In this document: positions 17,719 to 27,428 of the stretch, piece by piece
How the letters are laid out: the number at the start of each line of letters is the position of its first letter
Numbering within the stretch: position 1 is the first letter of the stretch
Source: Moraxellaceae bacterium AER2_44_116
GTDB lineage: Bacteria; Pseudomonadota; Gammaproteobacteria; Pseudomonadales; Moraxellaceae
Length of the DNA stretch: 64,000 bases
NCBI GenBank assembly: GCA_006546595.1
Contig: VIAD01000007.1
Location: 1-64,000, forward strand
Direction: 5' to 3'
Notes under the pieces: model-generated
Database searches by the model: none
What the model saw: the letters and a program-made list of their open reading frames with translations, nothing else
What the model was told of the DNA's origin: nothing
Translations under genes and position numbers: made by a program

Positions 17719-20553
17719 ATGACGATTTCTGCACAACGTTCTTTTGAGTCTGCCGAATTGGCCACCGCACCCGGCCAATTACGCATTATCAAACGTAACG
17801 GCACTTTAGTTCCTTACGATGCAGGCAAAATCGCCTTAGCGATTAGCAAAGCGTTCTTAGCCGTTGAAGGCGGTTCAGCCGCCGATTCCAGCCGTGTTCA
17901 TCAACAAGTGTCGTTATTAACCGATGCCGTAACCAATACCTTTAAGCGTCGGATGCCCAGTGGTGGCACTATTCATATCGAAGAAATCCAAGACCAAGTT
18001 GAATTAGCATTAATGCGCGCAGGCGAGCAAAAAGTCGCGCGCTCTTATGTGATTTACCGTGATGAGCGTGCGCGTCTGCGTGATGAATCCATTACGAAAT
18101 CGCACCCAACCTTAACCGTGACCTTGGGTGATGGCACACGCCAACCTTTAGATTTAGGACGTTTAGAATCGTTAATCACCGATGCGTGTGAAGATTTAGT
18201 TGGCGTGAGTGCGCAAGCCATTGTTGAAGAAACCTTAAAAAATCTTTATGACGGCGTAAAAGAAAGCGACTTAGCGACAACGATGGTGATGTGTGCGCGT
18301 GTACATATCGAAAAAGAACCCAATTACACCTATGTCACGTCACGTTTATTATTAGACCAATTACGCAGTGAAGCATTAGGCTTTTTGGATATTACCGATA
18401 AAGCCTCCCCTGCTGATATGGTGGAGTTTTACCCTCAAGCCTTGCCCGTCTATTTAAAGCGCGGTATTGCATTAGAGTTGCTGTCACCTGATTTATTAAA
18501 ATACGATTTGGCTAAAATAGCCGATGCCATTAAACCTGTGCGTGATTTACAGTTTACCTATTTAGGTTTGCAAACCCTGTACGACCGTTACTTCTTACAT
18601 AGCAATGATGTACGTTTTGAATTGCCACAATTGTTTTTTATGCGCGTGGCAATGGGCTTGGCGATCAACGAAGAAAACTACAATGAACGTGCCATTGAGT
18701 TTTACCAATTGTTGTCGAGCTTTGACTATATGGCCTCAACGCCAACCTTGTTTAATGCAGGCACATTACGCCCACAATTATCCAGCTGTTACTTAACCAC
18801 CATTCCTGATGATTTATATGGCATTTACGATGCCCTGCGTGATAACGCAATGCTCTCAAAATGGGCTGGCGGTTTAGGCAATGACTGGACTCCTGTCCGT
18901 GGTTTAGGCTCGTATATCAAAGGCACTAACGGTAAATCTCAAGGCGTCGTACCGTTTTTGAAAGTGGCGAATGATACGGCAGTCGCGGTCAATCAAGGCG
19001 GCAAACGTCTGGGTGCGGTCTGTGCATACTTAGAAACATGGCACTTAGACATCGAAGAGTTTTTAGAGCTGCGTAAAAATACGGGTGATGATCGTCGTCG
19101 TACCCATGATATGAATACCGCCAATTGGGTGCCTGATTTGTTTATGCAACGCGTCTTTGATGATGGTGATTGGACGCTGTTCTCGCCTTCTGACGCACCT
19201 GATCTGCACGATTTGTATGGCAAAGACTTTGCTGCGCGTTATAACGAATACGAACGCATGACCACAACAGGCGAAATTAAGCTATTCAAACGCCTAAAAG
19301 CCCAAGACTTATGGCGCAAAATGTTGTCGATGTTGTTTGAAACAGGCCATCCGTGGGTGACGTTCAAAGATGTTTGTAATTTACGTTCACCACAGCAACA
19401 TGTGGGCGTCGTACATTCCTCTAATTTGTGTACAGAAATCACTCTAAACACATCTAAAGACGAAATCGCTGTTTGTAACTTAGGTTCAATTAATTTGGTT
19501 AACCATGTTACCCCTAATGGTTTAGATGTGGCCAAGTTAGAAAGAACGGTTAAAACCGCCGTACGGATGCTCGATAACGTCATCGACATTAACTATTACG
19601 CCGTACCGCAAGCGAAAAACTCTAACCTTCGTCATCGTCCTGTCGGTTTGGGAATTATGGGCTTCCAAGATGCGTTATACATTTTGAACACCCCATACTC
19701 TTCAGACGCTGCGGTGAAGTTTGCGGATAACTCAATGGAAGTGATTAGTTATTTCGCTATTGCCGCTTCGTCACAATTAGCCAAAGAACGTGGTAGCTAT
19801 AGCACATTTGATGGTTCGTTATGGAGTCAAGGTGTTCTGCCGATCGACTCATTGCAAAAAGTGATTGAGCATCGTGGTGAGCGTTATATTCAAGTGGATA
19901 CTAGCGAAACTTTAGATTGGGCAAGCTTACGTCACACCGTGCAAACACAAGGTATGCGTAACTCCAACGTCATGGCAATTGCACCAACGGCGACGATTTC
20001 CAATATTTGTGGTGTTGCTCAGTCGATTGAACCCACGTATCAAAACTTGTACGTTAAATCGAACTTGTCGGGCGAATTTACCGTCGTTAATCCGTACTTA
20101 GTCAATGCCTTAAAAGCGCGTGGCTTGTGGGATTCGGTGATGGTCAATGATTTGAAATATTACAATGGTTCGGTACAAGACATCGAGCGTGTGCCAGAAG
20201 ACTTAAAAGCCTTGTTTGCTACGGCATTTGAAGTTGAACCACGATGGATTGTTGAAGCGGCCAGTCGTCGTCAAAAATGGATTGACCAAGCGCAATCACT
20301 CAACTTGTACATTAGCCATGCGTCGGGCAAAAAACTCGATATCACCTATCGTATGGCGTGGTTCCGTGGCTTAAAAACCACGTATTACCTCCGTGCTATT
20401 GGCGCAACGGCGGCTGAAAAGTCTACGATTTCGGATGGTGCATTAAATGCGGTTAAAACTCAGGTCGTCCATGAAGAAGAAGCCTTCACCGAAGCCGCAC
20501 CTGTACCGTTAGCGTGTTCGATTGATAATCCTGATTGTGAGGCGTGTCAGTAA
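17719..20553 (+). CDS. nrdA: Class Ia ribonucleotide reductase, large subunit NrdA
   Basis: A 944-residue alpha subunit that reduces ribonucleoside diphosphates to deoxyribonucleotides with the NrdB radical partner. Two N-terminal ATP-cone-like regions are visible (IKRNGTLVPYDAGKI near residue 23 and VTLGDGTRQPLDLGRL near 133), explaining why it is longer than the 761-residue Escherichia coli enzyme. Active-site landmarks include LSSCYLTT and NLCTEITLNTS, and the C-terminal redox tail is CSIDNPDCEACQ. AAGGAG precedes the ATG. Control by NrdR is likely. nrdB follows after a small DUF1508 gene rather than directly. Confidence 0.95.
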   Translation: MTISAQRSFESAELATAPGQLRIIKRNGTLVPYDAGKIALAISKAFLAVEGGSAADSSRVHQQVSLLTDAVTNTFKRRMPSGGTIHIEEIQDQVELALMRAGEQKVARSYVIYRDERARLRDESITKSHPTLTVTLGDGTRQPLDLGRLESLITDACEDLVGVSAQAIVEETLKNLYDGVKESDLATTMVMCARVHIEKEPNYTYVTSRLLLDQLRSEALGFLDITDKASPADMVEFYPQALPVYLKRGIALELLSPDLLKYDLAKIADAIKPVRDLQFTYLGLQTLYDRYFLHSNDVRFELPQLFFMRVAMGLAINEENYNERAIEFYQLLSSFDYMASTPTLFNAGTLRPQLSSCYLTTIPDDLYGIYDALRDNAMLSKWAGGLGNDWTPVRGLGSYIKGTNGKSQGVVPFLKVANDTAVAVNQGGKRLGAVCAYLETWHLDIEEFLELRKNTGDDRRRTHDMNTANWVPDLFMQRVFDDGDWTLFSPSDAPDLHDLYGKDFAARYNEYERMTTTGEIKLFKRLKAQDLWRKMLSMLFETGHPWVTFKDVCNLRSPQQHVGVVHSSNLCTEITLNTSKDEIAVCNLGSINLVNHVTPNGLDVAKLERTVKTAVRMLDNVIDINYYAVPQAKNSNLRHRPVGLGIMGFQDALYILNTPYSSDAAVKFADNSMEVISYFAIAASSQLAKERGSYSTFDGSLWSQGVLPIDSLQKVIEHRGERYIQVDTSETLDWASLRHTVQTQGMRNSNVMAIAPTATISNICGVAQSIEPTYQNLYVKSNLSGEFTVVNPYLVNALKARGLWDSVMVNDLKYYNGSVQDIERVPEDLKALFATAFEVEPRWIVEAASRRQKWIDQAQSLNLYISHASGKKLDITYRMAWFRGLKTTYYLRAIGATAAEKSTISDGALNAVKTQVVHEEEAFTEAAPVPLACSIDNPDCEACQ

Positions 20554-20556
20554 GGC

Positions 20557-20593
20557 AATAAAAAATGGGGTAATAGCTCGAACTATTACCCCA
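20557..20593. terminator. Hairpin immediately after nrdA
   Basis: TGGGGTAATAG (20566-20576) and CTATTACCCCA (20583-20593) form an 11-bp perfect stem, 12 bases after the nrdA stop. The A-run lies on its 5' side, so it is a canonical terminator only for minus-strand transcription. On the plus strand it may act as a 3'-end stabiliser, or terminate weakly. Confidence 0.5.
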
Positions 20594-20710
20594 CTTACTC
20601 TGTGTTTGGCGTACTCGCACAGAGCTGGCGTTTCTTATCAGAAAACAGGCGGATTTCAACCGTTTGTATGCCAGAAGTCAAGTACGTTTTTAGTTAATAA
20701 GGTGCTTTAT

Positions 20711-20926
20711 ATGCATTTTGAAATTTATCAAGACGTAAATCTGCAATGGCGTTGGACATTATTTGCATCTAATGGCTACAAAGTTGCGAACGCAGGTGAA
20801 GGGTATTTGAATAAGCAAGACTGCCATCACGGCATAAATCTTGTTCAAAGAGCATTTAACGCTCCAATACGCGAAAAAATGAACACTCTTGCTTCATTAA
20901 TGGCATTTAACCTAAAACCTCGTTAA
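20711..20926 (+). CDS. YegP-family DUF1508 protein
   Basis: A 71-residue protein with one DUF1508 unit: FEIYQDVNLQWRWTLFASNG followed by a GYLNKQDCHHGINLV segment, the family's pattern of a strand-rich repeat ending in a short helix. Function of the family is unknown. I start it at the ATG at 20711 with AAGGTG upstream; the frame is open further upstream into nrdA but that part is not conserved-looking. It lies between nrdA and nrdB. Confidence 0.8.
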   Translation: MHFEIYQDVNLQWRWTLFASNGYKVANAGEGYLNKQDCHHGINLVQRAFNAPIREKMNTLASLMAFNLKPR

Positions 20927-21177
20927 TCGTTACGATACAAGGACGTATCACCCCCTCATTGTCCATCTTATGACTAATCGCTTTTTTCATACTCTAAGCC
21001 TAATCTAATAGCACTCATTCCAAGCATTAAGCCATATCAATTCTTATATACTTTCTGTAGAATGTATCCGCATTTTTCTTAAAACCCATTCATTCAAATT
21101 TAAATACAAATCTCAAAAAAAACATCATATAAACAATTAGTTATAGTTTTAGATTACAGTGTTAAGAGAGAACCACC

Positions 21178-22404
21178 ATGTTAAACTGGGATGACTTCCA
21201 TGCAGAAGAAAAGCCTAAGGCCAAGACAGCAACAACGCCAACTGTTGCGCCACAAACAACTGCGCAAAACGCAGCTACACCGTCGCCTACAGTGGCAAAC
21301 GTTCAACCCGTCGCAACCACTGCTGCCCTTGACCGAGCTCAAGCAGCTATTGCTGCTCTAAACGTTGCTGCACTCACGCCCGCAGCCGTCGCACGTATTC
21401 AAGTAGACGACAAACGCATGATTAACTGTCGTGCTGACCTCAACCAATTAGTGCCGTTTAAGTACGATTGGGCATGGCAAAAATACCTCGACTCTTGTGC
21501 CAACCATTGGATGCCACAAGAAGTCAACATGACCAAAGACATTTCACTGTGGAAAAGCCAAGAAGGCTTAACCGATGACGAACGTTTAATCGTTATGCGG
21601 TCTTTAGGTTACTTTTCGACGGCAGATAGCTTGGTCGCCAATAACATCGTGTTGGCGGTTTATCGGTTGATTACCAACCCAGAATGTCGCCAGTATTTGA
21701 TTCGTCAAGCCGCCGAAGAAGCGATTCACACGCACTCTTACCAATACTGTATTCAGTCATTGGGTATGAATGAAGGTGAAGTGTTTAATATGTACCATGA
21801 AGTACCGAGCGTTGCCGCCAAAGCCGCTTGGTCGTTGAGTCATACACACTCTTTGTCTGATCCAACCTTTCAAACAGGCACACCTGAAACTGACCGCGAA
21901 TTACTGCGTAACTTGATTGGTTTTTATGCGGTTACAGAAGGCATTTTCTTCTATTGTGGTTTTACCCAAATTTTAAGTATGGGTCGTCGTAACAAAATGA
22001 CGGGCGTTGCCGAGCAATTCCAATACATTTTGCGTGATGAATCCATGCACTTAAACTTTGGTATTGATGTCATCAATCAAATCAAAATCGAAAATTCGCA
22101 CTTGTGGAGCAAAGAGTTTCAACAAGAAGTGATTCAAATGATTTTGGAAGGTACGCAACTCGAAATCAACTATGCGCGTGACACCATGCCGCGTGGCGTA
22201 TTGGGCATGAATGCCGCGATGATGGAAGAATACTTGCAGTTTATTTGCAACCGTCGTTTAACACAGTTGGGCTTGCCTGAACAATTTGTCGGCGCAAAAA
22301 ACCCGTTCCCGTGGATGTCAGAAATCATGGACTTGCGTAAAGAGAAAAACTTCTTTGAAACGCGAGTCACTGAGTATCAGACAGGTGGCGCGTTGGCTTG
22401 GTAA
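21178..22404 (+). CDS. nrdB: Class Ia ribonucleotide reductase, small subunit NrdB
   Basis: A 408-residue beta subunit carrying the diiron-tyrosyl radical cofactor. The ferritin-like core starts near residue 80. EEAIHTHSYQ and DESMHLNFG are metal-ligand motifs, and the region near YFSTADSLV also belongs to the core. The C-terminal tail (TEYQTGGALAW) should dock on NrdA. The N-terminus has an Ala/Thr/Pro-rich linker of about 60 residues not found in Escherichia coli NrdB. A 251-base leader precedes it, so it probably has its own promoter; I did not find a second clear NrdR box there. Confidence 0.95.
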   Translation: MLNWDDFHAEEKPKAKTATTPTVAPQTTAQNAATPSPTVANVQPVATTAALDRAQAAIAALNVAALTPAAVARIQVDDKRMINCRADLNQLVPFKYDWAWQKYLDSCANHWMPQEVNMTKDISLWKSQEGLTDDERLIVMRSLGYFSTADSLVANNIVLAVYRLITNPECRQYLIRQAAEEAIHTHSYQYCIQSLGMNEGEVFNMYHEVPSVAAKAAWSLSHTHSLSDPTFQTGTPETDRELLRNLIGFYAVTEGIFFYCGFTQILSMGRRNKMTGVAEQFQYILRDESMHLNFGIDVINQIKIENSHLWSKEFQQEVIQMILEGTQLEINYARDTMPRGVLGMNAAMMEEYLQFICNRRLTQLGLPEQFVGAKNPFPWMSEIMDLRKEKNFFETRVTEYQTGGALAW

Positions 22405-22444
22405 GTGTGATGTAGGTCGGGCTTTCATCCAACCCTGCATCTAC

Positions 22445-22478
22445 AAAGGAGCGATTAAAAACCGCTCCTTTCATTTTT
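22445..22478 (+). terminator. Terminator of nrdB overlapping the convergent gene's 3' end
   Basis: AAAGGAGCG (22445-22453) pairs with CGCTCCTTT (22463-22471) and is followed by CATTTTTG. The stem also encodes the last codons and stop of the convergent oxygenase gene, so both genes share it. Confidence 0.8.
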
Positions 22479-23066
22479 GTAATATTCAGCCCGACGTAAA
22501 TCAGTAAACTTTCCTACGGGTCCGTACATTACATCGGTACGAATAACGTATTTAATGCTATCGCCTAGCACCACTCCGCCCTCATGCAGTACATTATGTG
22601 GAAAAACTAGTCCCATCCCTGTTTTGCCCTTGACATTTACCCAAGGAAAACGGGTTTCGCCACCCTCATATCCCTCATTCAAATAAATAAGAAAGGTCAA
22701 TATGCTTTCTTCACCATTGTCACGGGCAAAATATCCGTCATAATGCCATCGAAATATCTGACCTTCGGTATAACGATAATAGCGAAAACGCTCATTTAAG
22801 CCTCGAATCTCCCGCCCGCCTTGCATCACAGGCAAGTAACTTTTGACCCGTTTCCAAACAAGCTCAGCCAATTCAGGATCATCCCAAATCACCCGATCAT
22901 TACTGCGGACTTTCAAATCAATGACTGCCCCACGACGCGAACTAATCATCGCTTTTTCAAAACCATGATTTTCTGCACGTTCAATAAACGCCTGACATTC
23001 TTCAGGCGTAAAAATAGGATGCAAGGTAAAACTCGCATTACCGATGTTTTCTTTATGAATACTCAT
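22455..23066 (-). CDS. 2OG-Fe(II) oxygenase, prolyl-4-hydroxylase-like
   Basis: A 203-residue Fe(II)/2-oxoglutarate dioxygenase. The HxD pair is H108/D110 in RWHYDGYF, the distal histidine is H161 in VLHEGG, and a basic residue for 2-oxoglutarate lies in KYVIRTDV. It should hydroxylate a protein or small substrate, as yet unknown. The start is fixed by AAGGAG: it abuts an in-frame ATG at 23072 but stands six bases before the ATG at 23066, so I use 23066. The gene converges on nrdB. Confidence 0.85.
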   Translation of the reverse strand: MSIHKENIGNASFTLHPIFTPEECQAFIERAENHGFEKAMISSRRGAVIDLKVRSNDRVIWDDPELAELVWKRVKSYLPVMQGGREIRGLNERFRYYRYTEGQIFRWHYDGYFARDNGEESILTFLIYLNEGYEGGETRFPWVNVKGKTGMGLVFPHNVLHEGGVVLGDSIKYVIRTDVMYGPVGKFTDLRRAEYYKNERSGF

Positions 23067-23277
23067 GGCCATCTCCTTGTATAGCTCGCCACAAATTATA
23101 GTCCCAGAGACAATATATTAACAAACTCTCTGACTTGAAGATAGGCTCATGATGAATCTCTATTTAAGTGACTCGCCCCCATTGACCTTCACTCAAAAAT
23201 CAACGACAACACAGCCAATGCTCGCCATACTCAGCTATGCGAGATTAGAAAAACAGACAATGATTAGAGGATGAACA

Positions 23278-24261
23278 ATGAAAGTTTTAGTAACGGGGGC
23301 AAATGGCCATATTGGTAGCCATGTTGTTCGTGAATTACTCGCGCAAAACCACCAAGTCCGTGCCTTTGTTCGTGCAACCGCCGACCTACAAGGTATTGAC
23401 GGCCTCAATATTGAAAAAGTGTATGGCGACGTTCAACAATATGACACCTTAGAACCTGCCGCACAAGGCTGTGATGCCGTGATTCATTTGGCTGCTGTCT
23501 ATAAAATGAATGCCAAAGACTTAGATGAAATCGTTAAACCTGCCGTCGAAGGCACGCAAAACATTATGAAGGCCGCTAGTAAGGCAGGCATTAAACGCGT
23601 GGTTTATACCAGTTCGATTGCCTCTATTGGCTTTTCCACTGACCCCAACACCTTGCGCACCAGTAACGACTGGGCGGAAGACCCGCGTGATGCCTACAAC
23701 TACGCCAAAAAAGTCAGTGACCAAGAAGCACAACGTCTCGCCAAACAATACCACATCGATCTGATTACCATTTGCCCCGCTATTGTCTTGGGCATACTGG
23801 ATTACAAACTCACGCCATCCAATAAAATTATTATGGATTTCGTCAAACGTGCGACCCCGACATTTATTGGCGGCAACAACTTTGTGAATGTCAAAGATGT
23901 CGCCAAAATTCATGTGGCGGCCTTAACGCAAGGAAAAGCAGGCCAACGCTATATTGTCGGCGGTGAAAACATTTCCTTCCGAAAGCTTGGACAAACCCTA
24001 TCGAAGCTCACCAATAGTTTTATTCCTTATATGCCGCTTCCGCGTGCAATGATGTTAGCCAGTGGCCAAATGGCCGATGCCTTGCAAAAAATCGGTATTA
24101 ACCTGCCCTTTTCACACAGTGTGATTTATGACACCGTGGCACGTTATGGCTACTTTGATACTTCCAACACACAAGCCGATTTTAATTGGCAACCTATTCC
24201 CCTTGAGCAAACGCTGAAAGAATGTTTAGGTTGGTTAAAAGAACAAAAGCTATTGAAATAA
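23278..24261 (+). CDS. NAD(P)-dependent epimerase/reductase (extended SDR)
   Basis: A 327-residue extended SDR. GANGHIG (residues 7-13) is the dinucleotide motif, and the catalytic pair YxxxK is Y140/K144 in AYNYAKK, with TSSIAS at 111-116. The overall pattern resembles dihydroflavonol-4-reductase-like or hopanoid-associated sugar epimerase families. Substrate unknown. A long hairpin follows the stop codon. Confidence 0.82.
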   Translation: MKVLVTGANGHIGSHVVRELLAQNHQVRAFVRATADLQGIDGLNIEKVYGDVQQYDTLEPAAQGCDAVIHLAAVYKMNAKDLDEIVKPAVEGTQNIMKAASKAGIKRVVYTSSIASIGFSTDPNTLRTSNDWAEDPRDAYNYAKKVSDQEAQRLAKQYHIDLITICPAIVLGILDYKLTPSNKIIMDFVKRATPTFIGGNNFVNVKDVAKIHVAALTQGKAGQRYIVGGENISFRKLGQTLSKLTNSFIPYMPLPRAMMLASGQMADALQKIGINLPFSHSVIYDTVARYGYFDTSNTQADFNWQPIPLEQTLKECLGWLKEQKLLK

Positions 24262-24277
24262 GAACAGACTACAACTT

Positions 24278-24314
24278 CCGTAGACTGAGCCATGATTTTT
24301 GGCTCAGTCTACGG
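24278..24314 (+). terminator. 14-bp perfect hairpin after the epimerase gene
   Basis: CCGTAGACTGAGCC and GGCTCAGTCTACGG form a perfect stem around a loop containing five T. It lies 17 bases after the stop. The T-run is in the loop, not after the stem, so it is a strong structure but not a textbook terminator. Confidence 0.5.
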
Positions 24315-24393
24315 CAATTGTCACGATTAACAATTGACAGACTGAACGCAGTTAGCCAGCATCACGCAAGGATTTTATAAGGATAAAATAACT

Positions 24394-24849
24394 ATGTTTA
24401 GTCGTGACCATTTAATAATTGGTGCTGTGGGATTTGTTTTAGGGGGTGTCGTTGCGACTGCCAGTATAACGGCGGTATTAATGACGCAATCTCATGAAGA
24501 AAAAACCTGTCCGCCAGTGACCGCCATTATTGCCCCCGCTCCACAAACGATGAATCAAGGTCAAGCCACTACGCCACCACCTCCACCGCCCGTGAGTGAG
24601 CCTACTCCCACGCCTGTCGCCGTCGCAACACCTGAGCCAGTCAAATCCGCACCACCAACGGCACTCAAACCTGTCCCGACGAAGAAGCTCAATAGTTTGG
24701 AAGCCGAGGAAGCCGACCGACTCACCGAAGAACAAAAACAATTACTGGCACGTAAAAATAATTTGCACTCGCAAGTGAATGACAGTGCAGAAATTATTCG
24801 GTTAAAAGAGCAACAAATCAAAGAAATGGAAGCAAAACTTAAACAGTAA
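24394..24849 (+). CDS. Single-pass membrane protein with proline-rich linker and coiled coil
   Basis: A 151-residue protein of unknown function. One hydrophobic segment near residues 8-30 is followed by a Pro/Thr-rich stretch (about 45-95) and a charged, probably coiled-coil C-terminus (LEAEEADRLTEEQKQLLARK onwards). The topology suggests an inner-membrane anchor with the linker and coil in the periplasm. It has a purine-rich leader and lies alone between an epimerase and a transporter. Confidence 0.65.
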   Translation: MFSRDHLIIGAVGFVLGGVVATASITAVLMTQSHEEKTCPPVTAIIAPAPQTMNQGQATTPPPPPPVSEPTPTPVAVATPEPVKSAPPTALKPVPTKKLNSLEAEEADRLTEEQKQLLARKNNLHSQVNDSAEIIRLKEQQIKEMEAKLKQ

Positions 24850-24914
24850 GTTTTGTCGTGCTTGGGCGGATTGTGTGAAATAATTGCACTCCTCTTTTTT
24901 CCTTTGACACACTC

Positions 24915-25763
24915 ATGCCCCAACAGTCGTTAATCAAAGGGCTGGCCTTGTTAAGCCTGTCGGCATTGTTATTTGCGACGATGGGCGTGCTGATTCGTCT
25001 TGCCTCGCATACCGTTGATAATGCTACCGTGGTCTTTATGCGGAATCTCACAGGCACGTTATTACTCACGCCGTTTGTCCTGAGTCAAGGCAAAGACTTT
25101 TTAGTCACTCATAAACCGTGGATGCACCTATGGCGCGCATTGGTCGGTCTTGCGGCCATGTATGGCTTTTTTTATGCGATTGCGCATTTGCCGTTATCAA
25201 ATGCGATGGTATTTACCTATTCGTCTCCCGTCTTTATTCCGTTAGTGGCATGGCTATTTCTCAAAGAAAAAATCACCCCGTTAATGCTATTAGCGGCGTT
25301 TGTTGGCTTGATTGGCGTTGGCTTAGTCGCCAAGCCTGATGTTGGCATGTTTAATTGGTTAAGTTTAGTCGGCATTAGCTCTAGTTTTTTAGCGGCAATG
25401 GCGTTTGTCACGGTGCGCGCATTAGCGGCAACCGAACCTGCCACCCGAACCGTTTTTTATTTTTGTTTGATTGCGACCTTCGTTTCGGCCATTCCGATGT
25501 GTTGGCATTGGCGCATTTTAACCTTACAAGAGCTGTACTATTTAGTTGGTGCAGGCACGTTGGCGACAATCAGCCAGATTTCACTATCCAAAGCCTATGC
25601 CTATGCCCCCGCAGGTAAAATTGGCCCCGCGAATTATTTAGCAATTATTTTTGCAGGGATGTGGGCGTGGGTATTATGGGATGAACGACCTGATGTCTTG
25701 GCTATTATCGGGATGTTATTGATTTTTGTCGCGTTGATGCTGTGCTTACCTAAAAAAGCATAG
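24915..25763 (+). CDS. EamA/DMT-superfamily transporter
   Basis: A 282-residue protein made of ten hydrophobic segments as two EamA repeats, each of about 140 residues. Members export amino acids, nucleotides or other metabolites; RarD, RhtA and YdcZ-like branches cannot be told apart here. No strong ribosome binding site precedes the ATG at 24915. A palindrome overlaps its stop codon. Confidence 0.85.
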   Translation: MPQQSLIKGLALLSLSALLFATMGVLIRLASHTVDNATVVFMRNLTGTLLLTPFVLSQGKDFLVTHKPWMHLWRALVGLAAMYGFFYAIAHLPLSNAMVFTYSSPVFIPLVAWLFLKEKITPLMLLAAFVGLIGVGLVAKPDVGMFNWLSLVGISSSFLAAMAFVTVRALAATEPATRTVFYFCLIATFVSAIPMCWHWRILTLQELYYLVGAGTLATISQISLSKAYAYAPAGKIGPANYLAIIFAGMWAWVLWDERPDVLAIIGMLLIFVALMLCLPKKA

Positions 25764-25789
25764 GGGCGAGATATATCACGCCCCTATGC
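25758..25789. repeat. AGGGGCG/CGCCCCT palindrome, copy 2
   Basis: GCATAGGGGCG and CGCCCCTATGC are perfectly complementary (11 bp) around AGATATATCA. The stop codon of the EamA gene lies inside the left arm. It sits between convergent genes (EamA and ffh) and may terminate both. Confidence 0.8.
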
Positions 25790-25836
25790 TAATCATCTAC
25801 ATATCATGGTGCGATAAATCACACCCAACAATAGAC

Positions 25837-27288
25837 TTATTTTTTCGGATATTTACCCATCATTTTGGCCAATTCTGAGGCATTTGACGGCGCATTAGCT
25901 GGCATGGAAGGTACTCCTCCACCACCAGAACTAAATTTGTTTTGTAAGCCTTTCATGCCGCGAATCATTTTGGTAATACCCGACGGTGTTGCCAATTTCT
26001 TCATCATTTTTTCCATTTGCTGATGTTGCTTGAGCAAACGGTTAACATCTTGAATCTGCACGCCTGAACCCATAGCAATACGACGTTTACGCGAGCCATT
26101 AATCAAATCAGGCTTATGACGCTCTAGCGGAGTCATTGATTGAATAATGGCTTCCATTTGCTTCATCATTTTTTCAGGTGCACCAGAAGCCGTTGCTTGT
26201 TGTAATTGCGAGTTACTCATCCCCGGCAATTTATCCAAGAAGCCCGCCATACCGCCCATTGCTTTCATTTGTTGGAACTGAATCAACAAATCATTCAAAT
26301 CAAAGCCACCGCCTTTACGGAGCTTTTTCGCCATTTTATCGGCTTTTTCTTTGTCGATGTTACGTTCAACTTCTTCAACCAACGACAGCACATCACCCAT
26401 ACCTAAAATACGTTGGGCAATACGATCTGGATAGAATGGCTCTAAAGCATCGAGTTTTTCACCGATACCCATAAACTTAATCGGCTTACCGGTAATCGCA
26501 CGAACAGATAATGCGGCACCTCCACGGGCATCACCATCCATCTTGGTCAAAATCACGCCTGTTAATGGCAAAGCATCATTAAAGGCTTTGGCAGTGTTAG
26601 CCGCATCTTGACCTGTCATGGAGTCAACCACAAACAAGGTTTCAATCGGGTTAATCGCGGCGTGTAATTGTTGAATCTCCGTCATCATGTCGGCATCAAT
26701 ATGCAATCGACCTGCGGTATCAATAATCACAACATCACAAAACTTAATCTTTGCATCCGCAATTGCCGCTTGAGCAATCGCAACAGGATTTTGGCTTAAA
26801 TCAGACGGAAAAAAGACCGCGCCAACTTCACCCGACACCATCTCCAATTGCTTGATAGCGGCTGGACGATAAATATCACAGGAAGCGACTAACACTTTCT
26901 TTTTATGACGCTCTTGTAAAAAGCGTGCGAGCTTGGCAACCGTCGTTGTTTTACCCGCGCCTTGTAAGCCCGCCAATAAAATAACCGCAGGTGGCGCCGC
27001 CGCTAAATTGAGGACTTCGTTCGCATCACCCATTGTCCGGACTAATTCATCAAACACCAATTTGACAAATGCTTGCCCCGGCGACAACGCTTGCATCACT
27101 TCTTGACCGAGTGCTTGGCTGCGAATACGTTCAATAAACTCTTTAACGACGGGTAAAGCGACATCGGCCTCGAGTAACGCCATACGCACTTCACGGAGCG
27201 TATCTTTAATATTGTCTTCAGTTAATGTGCCTGTTCCTGTGACATTACGCAGGCTCTGGGTTAGGCGTTCGGTTAAATTATCAAACAT
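25837..27288 (-). CDS. ffh: Signal recognition particle GTPase Ffh
   Basis: Protein component of the SRP that targets nascent membrane proteins with 4.5S RNA and FtsY. The N domain (1-95), G1 loop GLQGAGKTT (107-115), DTAGR, TKMDGDARGG and a methionine-rich C-terminal M domain are all present. At 483 residues it is slightly longer than the Escherichia coli protein (453), mostly in a Gly/Pro/Ser-rich tail. It diverges from ypjD, a common gammaproteobacterial arrangement. Confidence 0.96.
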   Translation of the reverse strand: MFDNLTERLTQSLRNVTGTGTLTEDNIKDTLREVRMALLEADVALPVVKEFIERIRSQALGQEVMQALSPGQAFVKLVFDELVRTMGDANEVLNLAAAPPAVILLAGLQGAGKTTTVAKLARFLQERHKKKVLVASCDIYRPAAIKQLEMVSGEVGAVFFPSDLSQNPVAIAQAAIADAKIKFCDVVIIDTAGRLHIDADMMTEIQQLHAAINPIETLFVVDSMTGQDAANTAKAFNDALPLTGVILTKMDGDARGGAALSVRAITGKPIKFMGIGEKLDALEPFYPDRIAQRILGMGDVLSLVEEVERNIDKEKADKMAKKLRKGGGFDLNDLLIQFQQMKAMGGMAGFLDKLPGMSNSQLQQATASGAPEKMMKQMEAIIQSMTPLERHKPDLINGSRKRRIAMGSGVQIQDVNRLLKQHQQMEKMMKKLATPSGITKMIRGMKGLQNKFSSGGGGVPSMPANAPSNASELAKMMGKYPKK

Positions 27289-27428
27289 GGTTCAATCACT
27301 TTTGTTTTACAGGTAGATATTGTGTTAAGGATAGAAAAAATGCTCTCGCTATGCTATAGCTAAATACCGTTTATGATGAAAAAGTCGTTATAATCTTCTT
27401 TTTGTTCTCGCTATTGGTTTTTAAAACT

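Noticed and set aside
24561..24923. 120-codon minus-strand frame over the proline-rich membrane protein
   Set aside because: It is the mirror of a Pro/Thr-rich coding stretch and reads as low-complexity Gly/Val/Thr.
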